Shown: in pieces, positions 15,316-23,758 of the stretch | Layout: each line of letters begins with the position of its first letter | Position numbering within the stretch: position 1 is the first letter of the stretch | NCBI RefSeq assembly: GCF_046545555.1 | Contig: NZ_JBHZTH010000006.1 | Span: 124,001-188,000, forward strand | Source of the DNA: Winogradskyella sp046545555 | Lineage (GTDB): Bacteria > Bacteroidota > Bacteroidia > Flavobacteriales > Flavobacteriaceae | Length of the DNA: 64,000 nucleotides | Direction of reading: 5' to 3' | The notes under the pieces: generated by a model | The model's input: only the letters and a program-made list of their open reading frames with translations | The model's database searches: none | What the model was told of the DNA's origin: nothing | Made by a program: the position numbers and the translations under genes

Positions 15316-17484
15316 ATGAAGAAATTACAACATTATCGTGGCCCCAATCTGCGATTAACCTCATTTTTGTTATTTTTTATTTTATTATTTAATCAAAACG
15401 TTTCGGCTCAAACGGATTGTGGTTCAATCGAAAGTTTTGAGTTTACGAATGGGCATGAAAGTTTAGGTTTAAATAACAATGGTATTTACGAGTTGATCGA
15501 ATTACCTGACAATTTTTATGTAAAAGCTCTAGTTCACGGCCATATTGGTAGTGTTAGATTTAGAGTTGAGAATGTTCAAACAGGTGAGATAACTCAAATT
15601 ATTGAAAATTTAGTTCCTTATACTTTTCCTGCGGGTAACTCTCCTTGGAATTTGGGTAGTGGTGTTTTTAGAATTAAAGCTACTGTATTTTCACAAAATA
15701 ACGCACATGGTGAGACTTGTAGTGTAAGTTTTGTGACATTCACACTAAGTGATGAGGAACCATGTACAGCAGAAGCAGGGACCTTAACAGCAGTAGCGAG
15801 CAGTGTATGTAGCACAGGGGNNNNNNNNNNNNNNNNNNNNNNNNNNNNNNNNNNNNNNNNNNNNNNNNNNNNNNNNNNNNNNNNNNNNNNNNNNNNNNNN
15901 NNNNNNNNNNNNNNNNNNNNTGATGTTAATGGTTTATTAGTACAAGGAGGAGGTAGTTTATGTGCATCATTAGATGTCGCAGGAGCACCAATCCATGTTG
16001 ATGAAGCACCATGCACAGCAGAAGCAGGGACCTTAACAGCAGTAGCGAGCAGTGTATGTAGCACAGGGGAAGTAACGATTTCGGCAACACCAAACGGAGA
16101 TGCAAACGAGCCAGCAGGATTTAGTACGATTTATGTATTAACGAGTGGAACGGATTTAGTGATTGAGCAAGTAAATGGCACACCAGACTTCACAGTAGAA
16201 GGAGGAGGGGACTTCACGATTCATACGTTAGTGTATCCAAGTGATTTAGATTTAAGTATAGTAGAATTAGGAGTAACGACAGGCTTTGATGTTAATAGTT
16301 TACTGATACAAGGAGGAGGCGAGTTGTGTGCAAGTTTAGATGTAGCAGGAGCACCAGTTAGTATCACTAATCCAGATGCAGGTACATTAACAGCAACAGC
16401 GACTAGTGTAGAGTTATCTAACGGAGAGGCAGAATTAAGTGCCACACCAAATGGAGATGCAAATGAGCCATCAGGTTACAGTACGATCTTTGTATTAACC
16501 AGCGGATCGGACTTAGTGATAGAGCAAGTAAATGCAACACCAGATTTTACAGTAACAGAAGCAGGAGATTACACGATTCACACGTTAGTGTATCCAAGTG
16601 ATTTAGACTTAAGTGTAGTAGAGTTAGGAGTTACCACAGGTTTTGATGTTAATGGTTTATTAGTACAAGGAGGAGGTAGTTTATGTGCATCATTAGATAT
16701 CGCAGGAGCACCAATCCATGTTGATGAAGAAGCTACAGCAGAATGCACAGCAGACGCTGGTACGTTATATTCGTTTCAACCAATACAATGTTTAAGTGGA
16801 GGAGTTGCAACTATTTTTGCAGAAGAAGTAGATGCACCCGTAATTCCAAATGGTTATGTTCAAACATTTGTTTTAACTAATGCTTTTAGTTTAACTATTC
16901 TAGATGTATCAAATACACCAGAGTTTGAAGTTGACCACGTCGGTTTCTATAGAATCCATAGTTTAGTGTACGATCCAAATACACTAGATTTAGGAATTGT
17001 AGAGCTAGGATCTACAACAGCATTAGATGTATTACCTTTATTAGAGCAAGGTGGTGGTGATATTTGTGCATCATTAGATGTTCATGGTGCTGTTAATTTA
17101 GTTTTACCTGGATGGATTTGTAACTTCTTCAATAACTTTTTTGGATTCGGAAGAAATGCAGAAGGAGATGCTGTAAATAATTGGTTAAATGAATTCGACA
17201 GCTATGACAGTTTTGAGGATGCTATATTAGGTGAATTAACAGAAGTCACAACATATCCAAATCCAGTAAAAACAACTTTAAATATTAAAACACTTTTATT
17301 TGAAGATGAGATTATAAATTTCTCAGTTATTGATATTCAGGGTCGAGTTTTAAAGCGCGGAGTTATTAATACGATATCTAGGGATTCGCATCAATTAGAC
17401 ATGAGTAATTTAAGTATGGGAACATATATTGTTCAATTAAATTCAGAATTTAGAAACTTTACTACTAAAATTCAAGTTAATTAG
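15316..17484 (+). CDS. T9SS-exported repeat protein (interrupted by an assembly gap)
   Basis: A large secreted protein with an N-terminal signal peptide (LLFFILLFNQNVSAQ). Its N-terminal domain is about 125 residues. Four copies of a ~118-126-residue repeat follow (visible core: AGTLTA, an intermediate Thr/Ser-rich part, IHTLVYPSDLDL, VELGVTTGFDVN, LLVQGGG, LCASLD, GAP), the last one divergent. A linker and a C-terminal type A sorting domain (TYPNPVKTTLNIKT through GTYIVQLNSE) mark it for type IX secretion. Bases 15821-15920 are N, inside repeat 1, so the true length is unknown. Function is not recognised; a surface or adhesive role is inference. Confidence 0.85.
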   Translation: MKKLQHYRGPNLRLTSFLLFFILLFNQNVSAQTDCGSIESFEFTNGHESLGLNNNGIYELIELPDNFYVKALVHGHIGSVRFRVENVQTGEITQIIENLVPYTFPAGNSPWNLGSGVFRIKATVFSQNNAHGETCSVSFVTFTLSDEEPCTAEAGTLTAVASSVCSTGXXXXXXXXXXXXXXXXXXXXXXXXXXXXXXXXXXDVNGLLVQGGGSLCASLDVAGAPIHVDEAPCTAEAGTLTAVASSVCSTGEVTISATPNGDANEPAGFSTIYVLTSGTDLVIEQVNGTPDFTVEGGGDFTIHTLVYPSDLDLSIVELGVTTGFDVNSLLIQGGGELCASLDVAGAPVSITNPDAGTLTATATSVELSNGEAELSATPNGDANEPSGYSTIFVLTSGSDLVIEQVNATPDFTVTEAGDYTIHTLVYPSDLDLSVVELGVTTGFDVNGLLVQGGGSLCASLDIAGAPIHVDEEATAECTADAGTLYSFQPIQCLSGGVATIFAEEVDAPVIPNGYVQTFVLTNAFSLTILDVSNTPEFEVDHVGFYRIHSLVYDPNTLDLGIVELGSTTALDVLPLLEQGGGDICASLDVHGAVNLVLPGWICNFFNNFFGFGRNAEGDAVNNWLNEFDSYDSFEDAILGELTEVTTYPNPVKTTLNIKTLLFEDEIINFSVIDIQGRVLKRGVINTISRDSHQLDMSNLSMGTYIVQLNSEFRNFTTKIQVN
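15766..15820 (+). repeat. 55-bp exact direct repeat, copy 1 (left flank of the N gap)
   Basis: These 55 bases recur without a mismatch at 16015-16069. The copy ends exactly where the N run begins, which indicates that assembly stopped in the repeated part of the gene. Confidence 0.9.
15821..15920. other. Assembly gap of 100 N inside a tandem repeat
   Basis: The run is exactly 100 N, the usual placeholder for a gap of unknown size. In unit 2 the corresponding stretch (16070-16286) is 217 bases. If the gap hides a single such stretch, 117 bases are missing here; if it hides whole extra units, far more. The reading frame is kept in either case, because 100 and 217 both leave a remainder of 1 when divided by 3. 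Confidence 0.97.
16015..16069 (+). repeat. 55-bp exact direct repeat, copy 2
   Basis: Identical to 15766-15820. It encodes the head of repeat unit 2 of the T9SS protein. Confidence 0.9.
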
Positions 17485-17507
17485 AATTAAGAGTGTAGTT
17501 TGAATTT

Positions 17508-17538
17508 AAAAGCCACCATGAAAATGGTGGCTTTTTTT
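17508..17538. terminator. Terminator between convergent genes
   Basis: The stem AAAAGCCACCAT / ATGGTGGCTTTT with a GAAA loop is followed by T residues and preceded by A residues. It can serve both the T9SS repeat gene (+) and the M14 peptidase gene (-), which ends at 17550. Confidence 0.88.
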
Positions 17539-17549
17539 ATTAGAATATT

Positions 17550-19301
17550 TTAGTTTAAACGATAAACAGGATACTGTAAATGCGCCTTTTCATAATTTCT
17601 ACTTTTCTTATGAATCCAATCTAATTGAGCGTACCAATTATTTGCAAACTCTTCATCATAACTTACTTTAACGTTATATTCAATTTGTATTTTTGGATTG
17701 GCTTTTAAAAATAACTCCGCTTTATCTTCCCAAACGTAAGGTGAAAACCCTTCTTTTTGTTGTAAAATGGTATCGAAGAAATTCCAATTAAAAAACGAAT
17801 CTGGCGCATTGGGTTCTAATGTTTCCAAAAGATAGCGTATAGCCTTTTGGTCTGTCTTTACTATGTAATCTCCTGCTTTAAATAATAATTTCTCTGCAGA
17901 TAATTTTACTTTAGTATTGTAATGTAAGTAATGACCTTCGTAAGGGTTTCTTCGTGTTTTATAATCATCAATTTTATACGACTCGACATTTACTAATGTG
18001 TCTTTTTCAATTTTGGTAAATTGAACGTTATTTAACTTTAAAAGACCTATAATGTTATGCCAGCCTTGAGGAATTACATATGCTTTTGGTATGGTAACTT
18101 CTTTTGTTGGTATAAAATAATTTTGGTAATTAATGTCTTTTGTAAAGGGTTGAGACGTATCATATTTAAGTCGCTTTGCACCTGTTAAGTCGCTTGGTAT
18201 CATTTGTCCTTCGTAGCCTTTAAATTGCAGTGTTGTTGATTTGGTTGTATCTATAGTCCAAGCAAGCGGATAGGTTTTGCCTGCAGACCAAGTTTTAGCC
18301 TGTTGCCTTCTAAGTTCTGTGATTCTGTCACCTTGTTCTTCGGTAATTTCTATCATGCTTTTCATTAATTCGTAAGTGCCTTCTACACGCTGCTTATATG
18401 GTTTTAACATGTGTGTTTCTACCATCATACCTAGTGTATTAAATAATGTGGTGTATCCTGTAGAGTAGCGTGGTGAATCCATAAATTGAGAAAATCCTGA
18501 CTCTGGCGTACTATTAAATACATTAACATAAGGTGTAATATCCCAAGACTTTGCTTCTAATTTCTCTTCTAATTGTGGCATCATTTGCGTCTGGATATAA
18601 TCACCTAAGACACCGCCCATTTTATTATGTTGTGTAAATAAATGAGTTAATGTATATTGGTAATCCGCTCCATTACTCACATGATTATCTATAAATACAT
18701 CTGGTTCAACTAGGTGAAATATTTTAGCAAAAGTTCTAGAATTTTTTGTGTCAGATTTTATAAAATCTCTATTTAAATCGTAATTACGTGCGTTACCTCT
18801 AAAGCCATAAGATTTCGGGCCATTCTGATTGGTACGAGTCCCTGTATTTCTATTTAAACTACCACCAACGTTATATATAGGGATAGTGACTAAGATTGTG
18901 CCTTTTGGTGCTTCAATTTTATTCTTTACAATATCTCTAAAGAGCATCATAGTGGCGTCAATACCGTCTGACTCTCCAGGATGAATTCCGTTATTTATAA
19001 GTAATATTCTATTGTCTTTTTTTAAAGATTTAAAATCATCACCAGAGCCAGACATATTAAGTGTTACAATATGTAAGGGATTACCTGAATCTGTTTCTCC
19101 AATAGCTTCAATACTAATCTCGTCAAAGTTATTTGCTAAGTCTGAATAATATTGAATAGTCTCATGATACGTTGCTGTTTCTAATCCATTACTTTTTTCA
19201 AAGACCGTTGTGAAATCTATATCCGATTTAATACTTGTTTTTTTATCTATATTATCTGCGCAAGAAGCAACTATTAACAAGAGTATAAAGAGTTTTTTCA
19301 T
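17550..19301 (-). CDS. M14-family zinc carboxypeptidase lipoprotein
   Basis: The 583-residue protein has a lipoprotein signal (MKKLFILLLIVASCADN, Cys14), which places it in an envelope membrane. The peptidase domain carries zinc ligands in GIHPGESDG (His and Glu, about residues 113-116) and FIDNHVSNG (His). The substrate-binding Arg/Asn lie in GNARNYDLNRDF, and a candidate catalytic Glu lies in MMVETHMLKPYKQR. The C-terminal ~230 residues form an accessory region without a recognised motif. It probably trims peptides at the cell surface for nutrition. It has no operon partner and ends against the T9SS gene. Confidence 0.88.
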   Translation of the reverse strand: MKKLFILLLIVASCADNIDKKTSIKSDIDFTTVFEKSNGLETATYHETIQYYSDLANNFDEISIEAIGETDSGNPLHIVTLNMSGSGDDFKSLKKDNRILLINNGIHPGESDGIDATMMLFRDIVKNKIEAPKGTILVTIPIYNVGGSLNRNTGTRTNQNGPKSYGFRGNARNYDLNRDFIKSDTKNSRTFAKIFHLVEPDVFIDNHVSNGADYQYTLTHLFTQHNKMGGVLGDYIQTQMMPQLEEKLEAKSWDITPYVNVFNSTPESGFSQFMDSPRYSTGYTTLFNTLGMMVETHMLKPYKQRVEGTYELMKSMIEITEEQGDRITELRRQQAKTWSAGKTYPLAWTIDTTKSTTLQFKGYEGQMIPSDLTGAKRLKYDTSQPFTKDINYQNYFIPTKEVTIPKAYVIPQGWHNIIGLLKLNNVQFTKIEKDTLVNVESYKIDDYKTRRNPYEGHYLHYNTKVKLSAEKLLFKAGDYIVKTDQKAIRYLLETLEPNAPDSFFNWNFFDTILQQKEGFSPYVWEDKAELFLKANPKIQIEYNVKVSYDEEFANNWYAQLDWIHKKSRNYEKAHLQYPVYRLN

Positions 19302-19412
19302 ATTGAGTTTATTTATATCTCAAACTTACAGATTTTAAAGTAAAAACTTTCTCGAATTTAAATTTCAAATTATAAAAAAGAGTAATTTTACGCTGTTTTC
19401 AAATCTCCTTTA

Positions 19413-20345
19413 ATGCAACAAACAACAAATACAATTTTAATGATTCGCCCTGTAAGTTTCAGGATGAATGAACAAACTGCTGTAAATAATTATTTTCAAG
19501 AAGAATTAAATATAAAAAACAGTGAAATTAATACTAAAGCTCAAGAGGAGTTTGATGCTTTTGTAGAAAAACTTAGGGCTGTTGGTATTACTGTTGTTGT
19601 AGAAAACGATGATGAGCATTTAGATACACCAGATTCTATTTTTCCTAATAATTGGGTGAGTTTTCATGGGAATGGCGATGTTGCAAAATATCCAATGTTT
19701 GCAGAAAATAGAAGGAGAGAACGAAGAGATGAAGTTTTTATTCGTTTGGAGGAAGAGGGTTTTAAAATTGAAAATATTATAGATTATTCTTCTGCTGAGC
19801 TCGAAGGCATTTTTTTAGAAGGCACAGGAAGTATAGCATTAGATCGCGTTAACAGAAAGGCCTATTGTGCTTTATCACCCAGAGCTGATGAAGATTTATT
19901 TATAGAATTCTGTGAAGATTTTGAATTTACACCAGTGATTTTTACAGCCAATCAAACTGTAGACGGAAAGCGTTTGGCTATATATCACACCAATGTAATG
20001 ATGTGCTTAGCTGAGAATTTTGCAGTTATTTGCTTAGATACTATTGATGATAAAAAAGAGCGCAAGAATGTTGTAAAACATTTAAAACAAGACGGAAAAG
20101 AAATTATTTCTATTACAGAAATGCAAATGCACCAATTTGCTGGTAATATGTTGCAATTAAGAGGTGATAATAATCAACGTTATTTAGTAATGAGTGAAGC
20201 TGCTCATAGTAGTTTAACTACTAACCAAATTAATAATATTGAGAAGTATTGTCCTATCATTTCTAGTTCTTTAGAAACTATTGAAACATGTGGAGGTGGC
20301 AGTGCTCGTTGTATGATGGCTGAAGTATTTTTGCCAAAAGCTTAG
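19413..20345 (+). CDS. ctlX: Citrulline utilization hydrolase CtlX-type guanidino-modifying enzyme
   Basis: The 310-residue protein resembles the CtlX family (citrulline ureidase in Francisella) of the amidinotransferase fold. Visible features are LMIRPVSFRMNEQTAVNNYF at the N-terminus, the substrate segment DSIFPNNWVSFH, LEGIFLEGTGSIALDR, IYHTNVMMCL (His) and the nucleophile Cys293 in ETCGGGSARCMMAEVFLP. It would release ornithine from citrulline if it has the CtlX activity, but substrates vary within the fold. It overlaps the convergent CpcT-like gene by 4 bases. Confidence 0.82.
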   Translation: MQQTTNTILMIRPVSFRMNEQTAVNNYFQEELNIKNSEINTKAQEEFDAFVEKLRAVGITVVVENDDEHLDTPDSIFPNNWVSFHGNGDVAKYPMFAENRRRERRDEVFIRLEEEGFKIENIIDYSSAELEGIFLEGTGSIALDRVNRKAYCALSPRADEDLFIEFCEDFEFTPVIFTANQTVDGKRLAIYHTNVMMCLAENFAVICLDTIDDKKERKNVVKHLKQDGKEIISITEMQMHQFAGNMLQLRGDNNQRYLVMSEAAHSSLTTNQINNIEKYCPIISSSLETIETCGGGSARCMMAEVFLPKA

Positions 20346-20968
20346 TCTATTTTATTAAAGATATAGGCACCTTTTTCTGCTCCCCAAACGTAATGTCCTT
20401 TGGCATCAAAACCGCGATCCCAAGACATAATTTTATCTTCTAAAATTTCTACTTCACTTCTTGCAAAAGAGGCACCGCGCATTGTACTTGCGCAAGACGC
20501 ATCTCCTGTTTTTCCAATAAAATGATTGGGTGCTACACGACTAAGAATAACATCGCAGCCTTCTTTTAGTGCAATATCTTTTAGAGAAATTGAATCGAAC
20601 GCTTTTGGTGTTTTCCATTTTCCTATCCATAATGAATCTACATCTAGCTTGTAAACAGCAGAACTGAATGTACTATCTGAGTTTCTAGTTACTTCATATA
20701 TACGTTGACGATATGGTTTGTTTTGCATACTATTTAGAGCCTGTTCTACATATAGGAAATTACCTTTGTCTTCCCAAATAGGATACATGTGTAATGCAAT
20801 ATTATAATACGAAGAATCTACTTCTGCTTGTATTTCAGAATCAAAAGAGCCTTGCATTAATGAGAATAACTCTTTGAGTTCGCTATCTTCACTCATTTCG
20901 GATTTAGTCTCGTTTTTACAATTACTAAATAGTATAAGTATTAATGTAAATGGAAGAATGCGTTTCAT
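20342..20968 (-). CDS. CpcT/CpeT-like (chromophore lyase family) lipoprotein
   Basis: The 208-residue protein has a lipoprotein signal with Cys17 (LILILFSNCKNETKS). The rest follows the CpcT/CpeT pattern: LMQGSFDSEIQAE, NFLYVEQALNSMQNKPYRQR, GCDVILSR, a Cys/Ser segment (ASCASTMRGASFARSEVEI) and SWDRGFDAKGHYVWGAEKG. In cyanobacteria this family attaches bilins to phycobiliproteins. Nothing in this window suggests phycobilisomes, so bilin ligation is unlikely and a lipocalin-like ligand-binding role is possible. It is monocistronic. Confidence 0.78.
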   Translation of the reverse strand: MKRILPFTLILILFSNCKNETKSEMSEDSELKELFSLMQGSFDSEIQAEVDSSYYNIALHMYPIWEDKGNFLYVEQALNSMQNKPYRQRIYEVTRNSDSTFSSAVYKLDVDSLWIGKWKTPKAFDSISLKDIALKEGCDVILSRVAPNHFIGKTGDASCASTMRGASFARSEVEILEDKIMSWDRGFDAKGHYVWGAEKGAYIFNKID

Positions 20969-21006
20969 AAGTCTATATTTTCTGATATAAATATAGATAA
21001 AATTAA

Positions 21007-23061
21007 TTAGGCTTGTGGTGCTGTTTTGGGCAATTCAATAAAGAATTTACTACCAACGTTTTGAGTACTTTCTACCCAAATTCTACCATCATTAAGCTCA
21101 ACTAAATCTTTAGCAATAGTTAGTCCAAGACCAGTGCCTTTTTCGTTTTTTGTACCAACTGTAGTAAAGTTTTTATTGGCGTTAAATAATTTATCAATAT
21201 TCTCTCTAGAGATACCAACACCTGTATCTTCAATGCAAATAAGGGCTTTGCCATTAACATCTTGGTTAGAAACAGTAATCATATCACCAGTTCTGCTAAA
21301 CTTCACTGCATTGGTTATTAGGTTCTGAATTACTATTTCTAGCATACTCTTGTCGGCATAAACAAAATCGCGCTGGGATTCGTCTATAAGTACAATGCGC
21401 TTATCCTCTACCTTTTGTTCTACCAATGCTATTTTGGTATGAAATACATCTTGGATATTAAATAACTCTGGTTTCGGTTCAAAGCTCTGCATTTGAGATT
21501 TAGACCAATTTAATAAATTGAATAAAAGCGAAGACGCATTATTGGCATTATCACTTAGTTCTGGTATTAAATCACTAAATTCTTCTTTACTTATACTATC
21601 TTCTTTTAGCAGATCTAAAAAAGCTTTTATAGATGATATTGAGTCCTTTAAATCGTGCGAAACGATTGAGAATAGTTTGTCTTTTACTTGGTTAACTTCT
21701 TCTAAATGATGAGTCTGTTCTAAAATCGCTTCACTTCTAATCTCTTCTTGAGCTAATTTGTCTTTTTGTACCGCAATAGTTTCTTTATATGTTTTAGATT
21801 TTAAAAAGCTAAATATTAAAAGTACTAAGAGCGTAATTAAAGCGATAAGTCCACCATATACTAGTACGGGATTATTTATCCAAGATGGCTTTATAGTTTT
21901 AGGATTGTCTTTAATATCACCTATATCTTCTTCAATCGAGTCAAGGTTATTTAAATCTAAAGGCTCTGTGTCTGTTGGAAAAACTGGTTTTTCCATTTCT
22001 AAAAGTTCCTCTTTTAAGTTATAATACTTGTTTTGCCAAAAAAATGCGTTTTGATAAAATCCACGAGTAGAATCTAATTCTATATGAAGTTTTAGGTTCT
22101 CTAAAAGCTCTGTTTTATTATCGATTTTTTGGGCAATAGCATAAGCTTCATCCAATTGAATTGCAGCTAATTTTACTTTCTTTTTTTGAAGATTTAGATT
22201 ACCCATTGCGTTTAATGCACGCAGAATTCCTTCTTTATTATTTTGTTTTCGATTATATTTTAAACCTTCAATTAAATATTCAGAAGCCTTAATATATTCT
22301 TTAAATTCTAAGTATTCACTTCCAAGTTTTGGTAGAATTTCACCACGTAAATTTTGGTCTGTTTTTGGATTTAGAAGTTGCAATACATTCTCATAGTACT
22401 GAATAGCTCTTCGGTGTTCCTTTCTTATAGAATAGAGATCAGCAATATTCTTGGTGGAATTAATAATGCCTTTTTCATCTTTAATTTGCTTTCTAATATC
22501 AAGTGCTTTAATATTAAAATCTATAGCCTTATCAACTTGATTGGTTTTGTAATAAGCTTCAGCCAAATTATTATAGGCAGAGCTTAATTCATCTGAAAGA
22601 CCTTGCTTTTCAAAAATCTTAATCGCAGATAGAGAATTTTTAAGACCAATAGCATAATTACCTCGTTTTATTTCAATAAGTCCAATGCTGTTGCTTACTT
22701 GGGCGACTCCAAGAGTATCACCAATTTCAAGATAGTATTTCCTTGATTTGTTGTAATTATCTATGGCATTATAATAATCATTACGTTGCGTATAGATTAA
22801 TGCTCTATAGTAAATACTTTTAGCAAGACCTTTTGTGTAGTTTAGTTTTTGAGAAAGTTTTGCAGTTTCATTGACATATGGTAGTGCTTTATCATAATCT
22901 TCAATATTATAAAGTTCTTCAATGAGATTTAAGGACATATCTACTTTGGTAGAGTCAGCTTCGAGATAAGTTAACTTTACGGTAAGATCATCTATTTTTT
23001 CATTTTGAGAAAAAATGAAAAACGAAAGAACACAAGCAGCTAATGTCAATAACTGCTTCAT
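21007..23061 (-). CDS. TPR-containing sensor histidine kinase
   Basis: The 684-residue protein has a signal peptide (LLTLAACVLSFFIFSQ). About nine tetratricopeptide repeats fill a periplasmic region (about residues 25-370), followed by a transmembrane helix (about 402-422), a coiled coil and a HisKA domain with the phospho-acceptor His469 in FSIVSHDLKDS. The ATPase domain shows the N box (IVIQNLITNAVKFS), IEDTGVGIS and GTGLGLTIAKDLV. No response regulator lies next to it, so it is an orphan kinase. TPR kinases of this layout are common in Flavobacteriia. Its signal is unknown. Confidence 0.92.
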   Translation of the reverse strand: MKQLLTLAACVLSFFIFSQNEKIDDLTVKLTYLEADSTKVDMSLNLIEELYNIEDYDKALPYVNETAKLSQKLNYTKGLAKSIYYRALIYTQRNDYYNAIDNYNKSRKYYLEIGDTLGVAQVSNSIGLIEIKRGNYAIGLKNSLSAIKIFEKQGLSDELSSAYNNLAEAYYKTNQVDKAIDFNIKALDIRKQIKDEKGIINSTKNIADLYSIRKEHRRAIQYYENVLQLLNPKTDQNLRGEILPKLGSEYLEFKEYIKASEYLIEGLKYNRKQNNKEGILRALNAMGNLNLQKKKVKLAAIQLDEAYAIAQKIDNKTELLENLKLHIELDSTRGFYQNAFFWQNKYYNLKEELLEMEKPVFPTDTEPLDLNNLDSIEEDIGDIKDNPKTIKPSWINNPVLVYGGLIALITLLVLLIFSFLKSKTYKETIAVQKDKLAQEEIRSEAILEQTHHLEEVNQVKDKLFSIVSHDLKDSISSIKAFLDLLKEDSISKEEFSDLIPELSDNANNASSLLFNLLNWSKSQMQSFEPKPELFNIQDVFHTKIALVEQKVEDKRIVLIDESQRDFVYADKSMLEIVIQNLITNAVKFSRTGDMITVSNQDVNGKALICIEDTGVGISRENIDKLFNANKNFTTVGTKNEKGTGLGLTIAKDLVELNDGRIWVESTQNVGSKFFIELPKTAPQA

Positions 23062-23123
23062 CTTATAATTTGCGTAAGACGAAGTTTATGGTTTTGGTGT
23101 ATGCAACTTTTATAGAGGGATGC

Positions 23124-23153
23124 CAAAAGTAAGTCAACACTAAACAATAACAA
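23124..23153 (-). promoter_or_regulatory. Bacteroidota-type promoter for the TPR histidine kinase
   Basis: On the minus strand TTG (23153-23151), 19 bases and TACTTTTG (23131-23124) match the consensus in sequence and spacing. The predicted leader is about 55 nt. Confidence 0.6.
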
Positions 23154-23717
23154 CGTTGTTAATGTTTGATAATTAAGCCTCATTAATGTTTGGGACATTG
23201 ATTAATAGCCTACCAAAAATCAGTTAATGAGTTCGAAAAAGCTAATAATTGGGATTTAAAGTCAATAAATTAGATGAAGTGACAGATGAAAAACATAAAA
23301 ATTTAGCTATATCGATTAACGGCACAAATCATAGGAAAACTACTGTTTGCTCGATGAAATGCATGTTTTTCGTAAACATCTTTTAATCAATTAGTTATAA
23401 TTATTTAGTTGATGGCAAATGGAATATGAATTACACTTACTTAGTTCTTTTGTAAATGGTTTTTTAGCAGTTATTGGGATGAATTTAGCTCAATAGTTTT
23501 AATTTATTTTAAGAGTGTGAGTATTTGTTTAATAGTTCACACACGTTTAAATCTGAGTTTGGTCTATAATGTAGAGTAGTAATATTATTTGAGGATACGA
23601 ATAGCATAATTTCTTTTATATAATTGAATTGCCTTTATAACTTTTATTATAAGCTTGAGTTTGCTTATAAATAGCGAATTATGGTAGTCCAAAATCTTAA
23701 TAAAACAATAAATCGAC

Positions 23718-23725
23718 TATCTTTG
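23718..23725 (+). promoter_or_regulatory. -7 element upstream of argS
   Basis: TATCTTTG matches TAnnTTTG, 33 bases before the argS ATG. No TTG was seen at -33. Confidence 0.45.
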
Positions 23726-23758
23726 GCAGCGTTTTAAAATACTATAACACGATTAATA

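Larger units (their letters stand above)
15769..17109 (+). repeat. Tandem coding repeats of about 354-378 bp in the T9SS protein
   Basis: Unit starts (the Ala-Gly-Thr-Leu codons) lie near 15775, 16024, 16378 and 16756. Unit 2 is 354 bp and unit 3 is 378 bp. Unit 1 is cut by the gap. Bases 15921-16006 match 16644-16729 with one mismatch, so the tail of unit 1 is most like unit 3 while its head is identical to unit 2. Confidence 0.85.
23062..23758. other. 697-bp intergenic region without a recognisable gene
   Basis: No open frame of useful length, tRNA-like fold or inverted repeat with a T tract was found. It holds a minus-strand promoter for the TPR kinase near 23124-23153 and a -7 element for argS near 23718. 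The remaining ~560 bases are unexplained and could hold a small RNA, a gene remnant or regulatory DNA. Confidence 0.6.

Noticed and set aside
15618..16064. 148-codon minus-strand frame spanning the N gap
   Set aside because: It is antisense to the T9SS repeat protein and is kept open only by the repeat and the N run.
15766..17109. Possible CRISPR-like or satellite repeat
   Set aside because: The units are ~350 bp, in frame, and encode a conserved protein module, so they are coding repeats.
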